Below, piece by piece: positions 53,732-61,353 of a DNA stretch of 64,000 nt. The position numbers were made by a program, and so were the translations under genes. The stretch lies in the NCBI RefSeq assembly GCF_004834005.1, contig NZ_STFF01000010.1, positions 62,001-126,000 of the forward strand. Direction: 5' to 3'. Below the pieces are notes generated by a model. The model was not told where the DNA came from and searched no databases. It was given only the letters and a program-made list of their open reading frames with translations. Positions within the stretch are counted from its first letter, which is position 1. Each line of letters starts with the position of its first letter. Origin of the DNA: Niastella caeni (lineage in GTDB: Bacteria; Bacteroidota; Bacteroidia; Chitinophagales; Chitinophagaceae).

Positions 53732-54680
53732 TGGTGCTTTCTCCCATTGGCTCATCCCATTGTTGTTCACCTATAGGAGCGGCAACATTTATTTCTTCAC
53801 TCCGAATGCCACTAAGCTCGCGGTCCATTGCATCAACCCTTTCAGGCGTACGGTCTGTTCCCATTGGCTGCTGCTGCATTAATCCATGTGTTTCCAGTAT
53901 ATACTGTATCGGATCTTCTACGTATTGGTAATTTTCAGCAAGCTGACTTGTCTGGCCTTCATTCCAGGGGCCTGAAAAATCGTTGCCGGTAGACATATTA
54001 AAATACTGATTGCTGTACCTGGGATCACTTTGAAGAACGCCTGGCGGGAAATTGGGTTGAATGGTTCCCAGCGCTGCTTCAAACATCTGGAAGTGCGCTA
54101 CTTCTCTTGTCATCAGGAAACGCAGGGTGTCTTTTACATACGGATCGTTGGTAAATTGCAACAGGTATTCATATACCATTTTGGCTCTTGATTCGGCTGC
54201 AATATCAGATCTGAGATCGGCAGTAAGATCTCCTGTGCAATCGCCGTTAATATAGGCTGCGGTCCAGGGAACACCCTGGGTATTGGTGTAAGCCGGAGTG
54301 CCGGCACTGCCAACCAGGAACTGTGGAGCCGTCATCCCTTCATGGATCATTTGTTCTTTAGCGCCTTTTCCGTTCAATAATTTCATGATCTCTGAATTAT
54401 CAGCAGCATTCTTTAAATCACCATTAATACCAGTCAATAACATCTGGATAGTAGCGCCAACTATTTCCAGGTGGCTGAACTCTTCGGTGGCGATGTCCAT
54501 CAACAGGTCATACTTATCAGGATAAGGTTTTCGGGCGCCAAATGCCTGACCAAAGTAGCGTAAAGCTGCGGCCAGCTCACCATTAGCGCCTCCGAATTGT
54601 TCTAATAATAAAGTAGCAAATGCAGGATCGGGTTTTGATACCCGTGCATTGAATTGTAATTCTTTAACATGATAAAACAT
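53667..54680 (-). CDS. Manganese catalase
   Basis: 337 residues. The di-manganese four-helix domain shows LLEQFGGANGELAAALRYF (Glu35), MDIATEEFSHLEIVGA (Glu66, His70) and later AAESRAKMVYEYLL and REVAHFQMFEAALG (Glu and His ligands). It destroys hydrogen peroxide without haem and is insensitive to azide. The C-terminal 40 residues (ESTNEKSKRKTKSGKSGKNDQSG) form a basic tail rather than the usual extra domain. It is upstream of and overlaps the DsbA-like gene. Confidence 0.93.
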   Translation of the reverse strand: MFYHVKELQFNARVSKPDPAFATLLLEQFGGANGELAAALRYFGQAFGARKPYPDKYDLLMDIATEEFSHLEIVGATIQMLLTGINGDLKNAADNSEIMKLLNGKGAKEQMIHEGMTAPQFLVGSAGTPAYTNTQGVPWTAAYINGDCTGDLTADLRSDIAAESRAKMVYEYLLQFTNDPYVKDTLRFLMTREVAHFQMFEAALGTIQPNFPPGVLQSDPRYSNQYFNMSTGNDFSGPWNEGQTSQLAENYQYVEDPIQYILETHGLMQQQPMGTDRTPERVDAMDRELSGIRSEEINVAAPIGEQQWDEPMGESTNEKSKRKTKSGKSGKNDQSGL

Positions 54681-55055
54681 ATGCGTTGAATTTTATTTTA
54701 ATTAAGAAAACTGAATTACAGCACGCTTTCAATAAGCATGTAATACCTATGTTTCGTTGGGTAAAGTCGCCCTTTAACGAAGCAAAAACCAGGAAGCAAT
54801 TATTTATTTGACACTACATTTGGCGGGACATAACGATTCGCATAAAATTCATGCCGCGCATTATTTCCTGTTATAAGGATATATTGATTGAGTAGCGATC
54901 TCAACGTTTTTAAATAATGCCTATAATTATACTCATAATACATCACATTAATGTTGCTGGCTGCAGGTAACAAAAGGCTTACCAATACTGGCATAGCCAG
55001 ACTATGCAGGCTGGCATAACTTGTGAAGCTTTTATTGTAACTAAATGCTGATGTT
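54681..55055. other. Gap between Mn catalase and SPW gene
   Basis: A minus-strand frame of 90 codons (54800-55072) runs across it and into the SPW gene start; it has no recognisable features and is probably not coding. Otherwise AT-rich, with no repeats seen. Confidence 0.4.
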
Positions 55056-55457
55056 ATGAAACTAATAAGCACGAGGGTCCATGGATACCTGGATTATATT
55101 ATGGGGGTATTACTCATAGCAGCGCCATGGATATTTGATTTTGCGCGGAATGGTGCAGAAACATGGGTACCGGTAATCCTGGGTATATCAACGATCTTAT
55201 ACAGTTTGCTAACAGATTATGAATTGGGTGTAACCCGCATGATCTCAATGCGTACACATCTTATGCTTGATCTTGTTTCAGGTTTGTTGCTGGCTGTTTC
55301 GCCCTGGCTGTTTGGCTTTGCCGAATACATTTGGCAACCGCACCTGATATTAGGTCTCCTTGAAGTTGGAGCGGTGTTAATGACAAGGCGTGAACCTGGT
55401 GAAAGACGTACGCCTGCCGATAGAAATATACACCAGCGGACTGCAACGGGGCATTAA
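55056..55457 (+). CDS. SPW repeat membrane protein
   Basis: 133 residues with two copies of the SPW unit: HGYLDYIMGVLLIAAPWIFDF (about 9-29) and HLMLDLVSGLLLAVSPWLFGF (about 69-89), four TM helices in all. Function unknown, often near stress proteins. The last 25 residues are charged (TRREPGERRTPADRN). A terminator follows after about 90 bases. Confidence 0.88.
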   Translation: MKLISTRVHGYLDYIMGVLLIAAPWIFDFARNGAETWVPVILGISTILYSLLTDYELGVTRMISMRTHLMLDLVSGLLLAVSPWLFGFAEYIWQPHLILGLLEVGAVLMTRREPGERRTPADRNIHQRTATGH

Positions 55458-55550
55458 GCCTGGTTTTTGGAGCACTTGTTTAATTCAAAAGTTTGTAGAT
55501 CTGATCCGTGGCTCGCAAGGGGTTTGAATTTTAGTCAGCCCTAAAATGCA

Positions 55551-55586
55551 AAGGGGATCTCCGATGTATCGGGGATCCTCTTTTTT
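55551..55586 (+). terminator. Terminator after the SPW gene
   Basis: AAGGGGATCTCCGAT-GT-ATCGGGGATCCTCTT forms a 15-bp stem with two G-U pairs, followed by TTTTTT. Confidence 0.88.
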
Positions 55587-55740
55587 GTGACTGAAGCCTA
55601 AGGAGGAGGAGAGTGATCAGGAAATACATTAGGAGTTGTCATAATTCCTTTCGGCTTGCTGGTAATTATCCTACTACCACTTTGTAGATATTGCCGGTTG
55701 ATCAAATCGTGGTAACTTCAGAGGTAACAAAACTTATGTT

Positions 55741-56388
55741 ATGAAAGCTGAAATTACAACCAACCGCAGGGGATTTATTAAAACTACTGCCACCCTTACT
55801 GCCGGTTTAACTGCGTTACCAACGATATTGATGGCCGCTGAAAGTACTGTTGAGGATGGTATCCATATTATAGGGCCCAAAGAAGGTTTCTCTCCACAGA
55901 TAGGGACCCTGGTATCTATGATGAACTGGATGCGCGAAACTGTATTGCGTTCGGTGAAAGGAATGAAACAGGAAGAACTGGACTACCTGCATGATCCCAA
56001 ATCAAACACTATCGGAGCAATGTTATTGCACCTGGCGGCCACCGAAGTTTATTACCAGGGTAATACTTTTGAAGGACTGAAAGAATTTAAAGACAAAGCT
56101 ACCTGGTCAATTCCCATGAGGCTGGGCGAGGAAGGCCGTAAAACCATAAAAGGTCATGACCTGGCTTATTACGTTAACATTCTCACCGAAACCCGCGAGA
56201 AGACCCTGACCGAACTGCGCAAGCGTGACGATAAATGGCTGATGACAGTAGACCCAAAATTTTTTGGCGGCCAGCCCACCAATAATTACTGCAAATGGTT
56301 TCATGTGGTGGAGCATGAATCTAACCACAATGGACAGATCAAGTGGATCAAGGGCCGGTTACCGGGAGCAGCAGGAGGAGGGGATTAG
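55741..56388 (+). CDS. DinB family protein with Tat signal
   Basis: 215 residues. A twin-arginine leader (NRRGFIKTTATLTAGLTALP) suggests export in a folded, possibly metal-loaded state. The four-helix DinB bundle follows with His-containing helices (AMLLHLAATEVYYQG; WFHVVEHESNHNGQIKWIKGRLPG), ligands for a metal such as Zn or Ni. Its role is unclear; DinB proteins are often thiol transferases (YfiT/BshB-like). The exported form is a Bacteroidota feature. Overlaps no other gene. Confidence 0.87.
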   Translation: MKAEITTNRRGFIKTTATLTAGLTALPTILMAAESTVEDGIHIIGPKEGFSPQIGTLVSMMNWMRETVLRSVKGMKQEELDYLHDPKSNTIGAMLLHLAATEVYYQGNTFEGLKEFKDKATWSIPMRLGEEGRKTIKGHDLAYYVNILTETREKTLTELRKRDDKWLMTVDPKFFGGQPTNNYCKWFHVVEHESNHNGQIKWIKGRLPGAAGGGD

Positions 56389-56414
56389 ATAAGTCTCCTG
56401 CTTCAAAAACAAAA

Positions 56415-56440
56415 ATGCCATCCCGGACCAGGGATGGCAT
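56415..56440 (-). terminator. Terminator of the sugar dehydrogenase gene
   Basis: ATGCCATCCC (56415-56424) and GGGATGGCAT (56431-56440) form a perfect stem; an A-rich run on the left gives a T run on the minus strand. Confidence 0.8.
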
Positions 56441-56465
56441 CGTTATTCATTACAGGAATTAATTA

Positions 56466-57698
56466 TTATTTCTTATCGATCTTATACAACCTGCCACCAT
56501 CGGTTATGGCATACAACGCTTCATCCTTTCCTTGTGTAATATCCCTGAATCGTTGGTTTTCGCTTGCCAGCAATCTTTCTTCCCCTACCACCTTGTTATT
56601 ATCTATCACCAGGCGTGCAATATGAGTACCACTTAACGCACCAATGAACAGATCGTTTTCCCATTCAGGAATACGATTGCCTTTGTAAAATGTCATTCCA
56701 CTGGGTGAGATAACCGGGTCCCAGTAATAAACCGGTTGTTCCATACCGTTTTGCTGTTGTATAGGCGGATTGCCTATGGGTTGTCCACCATACTCGATAC
56801 CGTAAGTAATAACCGGCCAGCCAAAATTAGCGCCTGCCTTAATACGATTAATTTCATCGCCGCCACGGGGGCCATGTTCGCTTTGCCAAAGCTCGCCGGT
56901 TGTTGGGTGAATAGCTATTCCCTGCGGGTTTCTATGACCGATACTATACAATTCCGGCAAAGCGCCTGACTGGCTGAACGTAGGATTTCCGGGCGCAGCC
57001 GTTCCATTGGTGGTAATGCGGACAATTTTTCCCAAAGCCGCCGTTACCGACTGGGCCAATGGCCGTGTAGCTATATCTGACCGTTCGCCGGTGCTCACGA
57101 ACAGATTACCGGTTTTATCAAAAAGAATGCGGCCTCCGTAATGCATGGTGCCATTATAAGCGGGATTGGCGCGGTAGATCACTGTTGCGTTCTCTATGCT
57201 GGCTTCATTGTCGGCAAGCCTGCCTTTGGCTACTGCGGTTACAGTACCTCCTGTTACAGGTTCAGAAAAGACCCAATAGACCATTCTGTTTGAGTTAAAC
57301 TGTGGGTCAATACATAAGCCTAACAAGCCACCCTGGTTACCAGCATTAACTGCCGGAATACCGGTGATGGGGTTACCTACTGTACCGGTGTTCGTAACAA
57401 TACGCATTCTTCCTGCTTTTTCGGTGATCAGCAACCGACCATCCGGCAGGCTTGTGATGCCCCAGGGGGCAGTCAATGCAGATGTGAGAACAGTTGCCTG
57501 ATAAGCAGCGGCGGTAGTAACACCATTAATACGTGTTTGCCCGGTAAATGCAGGTGGGTAGCTGGTATTGGCCGGTTTGGTCTCCACGGGTTTGCCTGTA
57601 GATGGAGAATCAGGTTTTTTGTCTTTATCATCCTTGGAGCAGCCATTCAAAACTGCTAGCGTAGCCGCAAGGGTGATAAAATAGGAAATAGATTTCAT
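56466..57698 (-). CDS. PQQ-dependent sugar dehydrogenase-like lipoprotein
   Basis: 410 residues. Lipobox LNGC puts the lipidated Cys near residue 20 and a charged linker follows. The six-bladed beta-propeller of soluble glucose/sorbosone dehydrogenases (GSDH) shows APWGITSLPDGRLLITEKAGRMRIV, GGLLGLCIDPQFNSNRMVYWVF, HYGGRILFDKTGNLFVSTGERSD and GHRNPQGIAIHP...WQSEHGPRGGDEINRI. Oxidises sugars in the periplasm with PQQ and Ca. The cell would need PQQ from outside or its own pathway, which is not seen here. Confidence 0.88.
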   Translation of the reverse strand: MKSISYFITLAATLAVLNGCSKDDKDKKPDSPSTGKPVETKPANTSYPPAFTGQTRINGVTTAAAYQATVLTSALTAPWGITSLPDGRLLITEKAGRMRIVTNTGTVGNPITGIPAVNAGNQGGLLGLCIDPQFNSNRMVYWVFSEPVTGGTVTAVAKGRLADNEASIENATVIYRANPAYNGTMHYGGRILFDKTGNLFVSTGERSDIATRPLAQSVTAALGKIVRITTNGTAAPGNPTFSQSGALPELYSIGHRNPQGIAIHPTTGELWQSEHGPRGGDEINRIKAGANFGWPVITYGIEYGGQPIGNPPIQQQNGMEQPVYYWDPVISPSGMTFYKGNRIPEWENDLFIGALSGTHIARLVIDNNKVVGEERLLASENQRFRDITQGKDEALYAITDGGRLYKIDKK

Positions 57699-58112
57699 GT
57701 AACTACATTTTTGGTGGATAAATTAGTGTTCCCTTACCTGTTAAAAAATCGTTCCAGATTTCTTTCTTTAGCCAAAAATATATTCACCTGAGCATGATGT
57801 TGACGATGTAGTTTCTCAAATATGAATTTTTAATAATACTACTTTTCAATGCATCGAATAATTAGGTGTGTTAGGTACATTAAATATCCTCAAACATGCA
57901 AAAGATGTTGAGAGCAAATAATTAGAAAAAAACCTTTGTTATAATATTTTGAAGAGAATCACTGAAAGAGATTCGTTTCTTTAGCGTGTGATTTTTACTT
58001 TCAGGAAACCAATAGAGTTTGATGTCAACTTTGGTCACTTGTTTTGGAATAGTAACAAAACAACTACTTTCTCTATCTCCCAACTTTCAACCAGATCTCT
58101 GATTGCTGTTAT
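57699..58112. other. Gene-poor AT-rich gap
   Basis: About 400 bases with no gene. A plus-strand frame of 83 codons (57988-58239) runs across it and an 82-base inverted-repeat unit; neither strand shows a family. Confidence 0.4.
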
Positions 58113-58203
58113 TTTTAGGGCTGTGTGGCCCAGAATTGTAAGAGGCGGCCGGCTAATGGATATTTCAGCCAGCATACCGATCACCCAATCGACAGCCCTA
58201 AAA
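58113..58203. repeat. 12-bp inverted repeat flanking about 67 bases
   Basis: TTTTAGGGCTGT (58113-58124) and ACAGCCCTAAAA (58192-58203) are perfect inverted copies. The inner segment is GC-rich relative to the flanks (GGCGGCCGGC). On the minus strand it reads as an open frame rich in hydrophobic residues (ISISRPPLTILGHTALKITA), which may be a relic. It may be a MITE-like element or a structured RNA. Confidence 0.5.
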
Positions 58204-58255
58204 TGTCCCTGCTCTCCACTTTTTATTAGTTTTCAATAAAAAAACTAAAAAACTT

Positions 58256-58286
58256 TTTTGGAGAAAGCCCAAAACTACTATCTTTG
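58256..58286 (+). promoter_or_regulatory. Promoter of tRNA-Asp
   Basis: TATCTTTG at 58279-58286 with TTTTTG at about 58255-58260, spacer 18, about 150 bases before the tRNA. Confidence 0.6.
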
Positions 58287-58332
58287 CCATCCCAAAAACG
58301 AACACGCTATCAGCGAAAACGTTTCGAGGTAA

Positions 58333-58370
58333 GGATCGGTAATTCAGTTGGTTAGAATACATTCAGCGAT
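58333..58370 (+). pseudogene. Degenerate 5' half of tRNA-Asp
   Basis: GGATCGGTAATTCAGTTGGTTAGAAT is a near copy of the 5' half of the tRNA-Asp that begins at 58437 (GGATCGGTAGTTCAGTTGGTTAGAAT), but the anticodon arm is replaced (ACATTCAGCGATCCGGGTAG). Located between the promoter and the real tRNA, so it would be transcribed. Confidence 0.65.
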
Positions 58371-58436
58371 CCGGGTAGCTCTTAAGATTAAAAGCATTAT
58401 CAAAATAACTTTGCAAGACCCAAAAGGTTAAGCAAT

Positions 58437-58510
58437 GGATCGGTAGTTCAGTTGGTTAGAATGCCGCCCTGTCACGGCGGAGGTCGCGGGTTCGAGTCCC
58501 GTCCGGTCCG
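58437..58510 (+). tRNA. tRNA-Asp(GTC)
   Basis: Acceptor GGATCGG/CCGGTCC, discriminator G, anticodon stem CCGCC/GGCGG with loop CTGTCAC and anticodon GTC, T loop GGTTCGAGTCC. 74 bases. Lies at the edge of a region of unlike composition and is a possible integration site. Confidence 0.96.
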
Positions 58511-58524
58511 CTCACAAATCGCTT

Positions 58525-58558
58525 GAAACCCGCGCCCAGCGCGGGTTTCGGCGTTTTA
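58525..58558 (+). terminator. Terminator after tRNA-Asp
   Basis: GAAACCCGCGC-CCA-GCGCGGGTTTC 11-bp perfect hairpin followed by GGCGTTTTA. Confidence 0.75.
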
Positions 58559-58590
58559 GGGATTCTTTTATGCGACATAACCGGACAATA

Positions 58591-59000
58591 CCCCAAACGT
58601 CCTCAGTAAAATTTGAATATCTAATCTATTGAACTTCATCTATCTGTAATAAATTGCAGTTTTCTATCCTTACATAAATGGACGAATTATTACTCGCGTA
58701 AAAATGATACATAAAACACTAACGTGATTGCTCAATTGAAGCTGCTTCCTAAGTAAAAAGCATGGAATTTTGTCATCCCGGAATCCAAAAGTAATGACAT
58801 CACCCCAAACGTCCTCAGTAAAATCTGAATATCTAATCTATTGAACTTCATCTGTTTGTAATAAATTGCAGTTCTATCCTTACATAAATGGACGAATTAT
58901 TACTCGCGTAAAAATGATACATAAAACACTAACGTGATTGCTCAATTGAAGCTGCTTTCCTAAGTAAAAAGCATGGAATTTTGTCATCCCGGAATCCAAG
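58591..59000. repeat. Tandem duplication, period about 212 bp
   Basis: The unit at 58591-58795 (begins CCCCAAACGTCCTCAGTAAAAT, ends CATCCCGGAATCC) is repeated at 58803-59000 with a few substitutions and one-base indels. The two copies differ only in about 5 positions. No coding sequence is evident. Near-identity suggests a recent duplication. Confidence 0.85.
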
Positions 59001-59089
59001 AGCGATTCCATAATTTAAAAGAAGTAGGTGGTGTAGCTTAGAAAATGATAGCGCTTTTCGAATACAATAAATATTCGTAAGTCTGAGAA

Positions 59090-59305
59090 TTAATAATCAA
59101 CCAATTTTTTTAAGGGTATATTCAGGGCTTCAGCAATAGAGACAAGAGTATCCAATGTTGCACTATACTTCGCATTTTCAATCCGCTGAATGGTAAGCTT
59201 GGATACTTCTGCGATATCCGCTAGTTCTTGCTGGGACATACCGGCGTTTTCCCTAAGAATTCTTAGGTGTGTAGCAAATGCTTTTATAGATGCCGGATTT
59301 TTCAC
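59090..59305 (-). CDS. Xre/Cro family helix-turn-helix regulator
   Basis: A 71-residue one-domain regulator: HLRILRENAGMSQQELADIAEVSKLTIQRIENAKYSATLDTLVSIAEALNIPLKKLVDY, a complete HTH_3 domain. Small single-domain Xre proteins are common in mobile elements. It lies on the minus strand, about 130 bases from the divergent HTH gene, with a 22-bp perfect palindrome in between, its likely operator. Confidence 0.9.
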   Translation of the reverse strand: MKNPASIKAFATHLRILRENAGMSQQELADIAEVSKLTIQRIENAKYSATLDTLVSIAEALNIPLKKLVDY

Positions 59306-59336
59306 CGGCTCAAAAGTCGTCTTCAGTTAAAATTTA

Positions 59337-59371
59337 TTGGATACATATATGTATCCAAAATTGTATATTTG
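59337..59371 (+). promoter_or_regulatory. Divergent control region: 22-bp palindrome and TAnnTTTG box
   Basis: A perfect palindrome at 59337-59358 reads TTGGATACATA then its reverse complement TATGTATCCAA. TATATTTG at 59364-59371 is a promoter -7 box for the plus-strand HTH gene, and the palindrome overlaps the expected -33 region. The xre start (59305 on the minus strand) is 32 bases away on the other side. This arrangement suggests self-repression by Xre. Confidence 0.7.
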
Positions 59372-59437
59372 TATGAATGTGAAAGGGATAGGCCCTTTTT
59401 ATTTCTTCGGTCTGAGTGATATCGTTGTGATTGTGTA

Positions 59438-59782
59438 ATGAAAAGCGTGAAAATGGGAAACTCTTGGACTACACCCATCGTGCTGATTCCATTGGCGGAA
59501 GAACAGTTCTGGGAAAGGATGCGCCTGATTGTACGGGAAGAAATTCAGCTGTTTCAAAATTGGCAGCCTCCCGTAAGTGGGGCTGAATTTCAAACACCTG
59601 GCTTAACCTACAAGCCCCTTTACAAAATGGTCGAGGTGCAACAGCTCCTTCAGGTATCACGGACTACAATTTATGAGTGGATAAAACATGGAAAGCTGAA
59701 GCCTTACAAGGTTCGTTCACGGGTTTACTTTTTGTGGAAGGATGTACAAAACATATTAAATTCTAACGATTCTGAAAAGTAA
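59438..59782 (+). CDS. Excisionase-type helix-turn-helix protein (HTH_17)
   Basis: 114 residues. After an N-terminal helix (EEQFWERMRLIVREEIQLFQNWQ) comes the DNA-binding domain: LYKMVEVQQLLQVSRTTIYEWIKHGKLKPYKVRSRVYFLWKDVQNILN, of the MerR/excisionase-like HTH_17 family (VxxLxxxLxVSRxTIYxWIKxGxLxxxK). Such proteins in Bacteroidota mark mobilisable transposons and integrative elements. No integrase is visible within this window. Confidence 0.87.
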   Translation: MKSVKMGNSWTTPIVLIPLAEEQFWERMRLIVREEIQLFQNWQPPVSGAEFQTPGLTYKPLYKMVEVQQLLQVSRTTIYEWIKHGKLKPYKVRSRVYFLWKDVQNILNSNDSEK

Positions 59783-59841
59783 AACACTACTCGTTTGAAG
59801 TGAGTACTATTAATTTAGCCATTATTCACTGTAAATGAAAA

Positions 59842-60070
59842 TCAATTCTTTCGGAAAAAATTGCAGTAATCAATAAGGTTGGTTACCGGCTTGCCTCCTC
59901 CCATAGATTTTAGATCAAGCGCAGGAACTTTATTTGGCCTGGAGACTCCTATTGCAATCCTAAAATCGCATTTTTTATAATCCCGAGGCGACATTCCGGT
60001 TGGTATTCTTGAAGACTTTGGGGAATGTAAAATATTACAGTAGCCTATCTAACTAAGATATGATGTCGGC
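59842..60070 (-). pseudogene. Possible AraC-like C-terminal remnant
   Basis: On the minus strand, near 60068, one frame reads IGYCNILHSPKVFKN, resembling the second HTH of AraC proteins (GYSNISHFSKVFKK). A one-base shift then gives GMSPRDYKK (ATG at 59994), the usual following motif, and a tail of 40 residues to a stop at 59842. A stop codon lies just before IGYCN. The pattern suggests an eroded AraC-type gene. The rest of 59783-60180 has no gene. Weak evidence; could be chance. Confidence 0.35.
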
Positions 60071-60180
60071 GCGTAACTCATTTGATAGTCGCCATAAGTC
60101 CATCACCCACCATCTTTATTTTAATGCGACTGAAATGAATTTGTTTTCTTAGCTGGCTTGGCATTAACTCTTTGTCGCCA

Positions 60181-61353
60181 TTAATACCCGTTTCTATAAA
60201 GTAGTATACATTTAGAGCAGATAGGTAACAACCCATTCCCTAAAATATGACGTAACTTATTGAACTTATCACTTCTCCACAAGTTTAATAAGCCATAATC
60301 TTTAATGTTTCCTATACTTAATTCTGGGAAAAACTTGCAACATGTTCCCGCCCTTCCATCTGCAAGTATTTCAATCCTTGATGACCATGCGAAACAACTC
60401 CTGGTTGAAGAGTGTGAATCTATAATGAAGTCTAGAATTTCGTGATCCTGCATGTGCTGTTGAAATCTAACTCTGCTGTTCCATATTCTGCTTTTCAATT
60501 TTTGTATCTGTTCCTGTACTATAATTGCTGAGTCAGGACTTAACTTATAATTAAACGAATGCCAGCTTTTGGTGCCAGATAGTGTAGACTCATCCTCAAT
60601 CCATGCTAGCTTTGAATTATAAAACTTATCCATTTCATATGCTCTTTGCGGAGATATATACCAAGGATAATTAAAATACACTGAGTCCACTCCAAGATCA
60701 TCAAAAAATTCCATAAATTCATAAATATGAGGAGCAAGAGAATCGTTTAAAACAGCATTGATTGAAATGGTCCCCTTGTAAGTTCCTTTTTTTTGCTCAG
60801 TAAAAAGATCGCTAATTTGAGTCATTACGCGTTCAAATGTTAATTTTCCTCTCAGTTCATTGTTTGTATCTCCTAGTCCATCTATGCTAATTAGCAAAGC
60901 AAGATTTGATGATATTCTAAGTAACGAATCCATATTCTTTTGAATGAGCAATCCATTCGTACACATTGTAGTGTAACGTAAGTCTTTTTCTAATGCTTTA
61001 GAGATCCCTTCAAAATTCGAATGAAATAGCGGTTCGCCTCCCCATATATAAAGAGACGATTTTATATCCAGGGTTTCTTCGAGAATCTTTTCGAAAAGAT
61101 CTACCGCAATTTCGTTGTGCATATTTTTAGCACTACTTGCACTATTAAGATATCCCGTTTCATTCCATTGATAACACATTTTACATCTTAGATTGCACGC
61201 ATAAGTTAGTTGAATACTTATTTCTTGTGGAATATCGATGTAATATGCAGGATTTGATAATCTCATCTTTCTGGTATTTGACCATTGTTCAATTCTTTTT
61301 ACCTGTCGGTCAAATGTTGTTTTGTCAAATTTTCTATTAGTTTTTGGTTCCAT
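60181..61353 (-). CDS. Radical SAM/SPASM enzyme
   Basis: 390 residues. CNLRCKMC (in ISIQLTYACNLRCKMCYQWNETG) binds the 4Fe-4S-SAM cluster. SLYIWGGEPLF is the GGE motif and LLISIDGLGDTNNELRG lies later in the barrel. The C-terminal SPASM part is CFAWSSRIEILADGRAGTCCKFFPELSIGNI...ICSKC, with the usual Cys pattern for auxiliary clusters. Such enzymes crosslink, epimerise or oxidise peptides or amino sugars. Last gene of the minus-strand operon; its start overlaps the stop of the glycosyltransferase by one base. Confidence 0.9.
   Translation of the reverse strand: MEPKTNRKFDKTTFDRQVKRIEQWSNTRKMRLSNPAYYIDIPQEISIQLTYACNLRCKMCYQWNETGYLNSASSAKNMHNEIAVDLFEKILEETLDIKSSLYIWGGEPLFHSNFEGISKALEKDLRYTTMCTNGLLIQKNMDSLLRISSNLALLISIDGLGDTNNELRGKLTFERVMTQISDLFTEQKKGTYKGTISINAVLNDSLAPHIYEFMEFFDDLGVDSVYFNYPWYISPQRAYEMDKFYNSKLAWIEDESTLSGTKSWHSFNYKLSPDSAIIVQEQIQKLKSRIWNSRVRFQQHMQDHEILDFIIDSHSSTRSCFAWSSRIEILADGRAGTCCKFFPELSIGNIKDYGLLNLWRSDKFNKLRHILGNGLLPICSKCILLYRNGY

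Noticed and set aside
54800..55072. Minus-strand 90-residue frame
   Set aside because: Overlaps the start of the SPW gene; no family, no promoter, low-complexity aromatic-rich composition.
57988..58239. Plus-strand 83-residue frame
   Set aside because: Runs across the 12-bp inverted repeat element; no recognisable fold, and the opposite strand is equally open.
59028..59085. tRNA-like sequence GGTGTAGCTTAG...ATGATAGCGC
   Set aside because: Only a D-arm-like segment is visible; no T arm or acceptor pairing.
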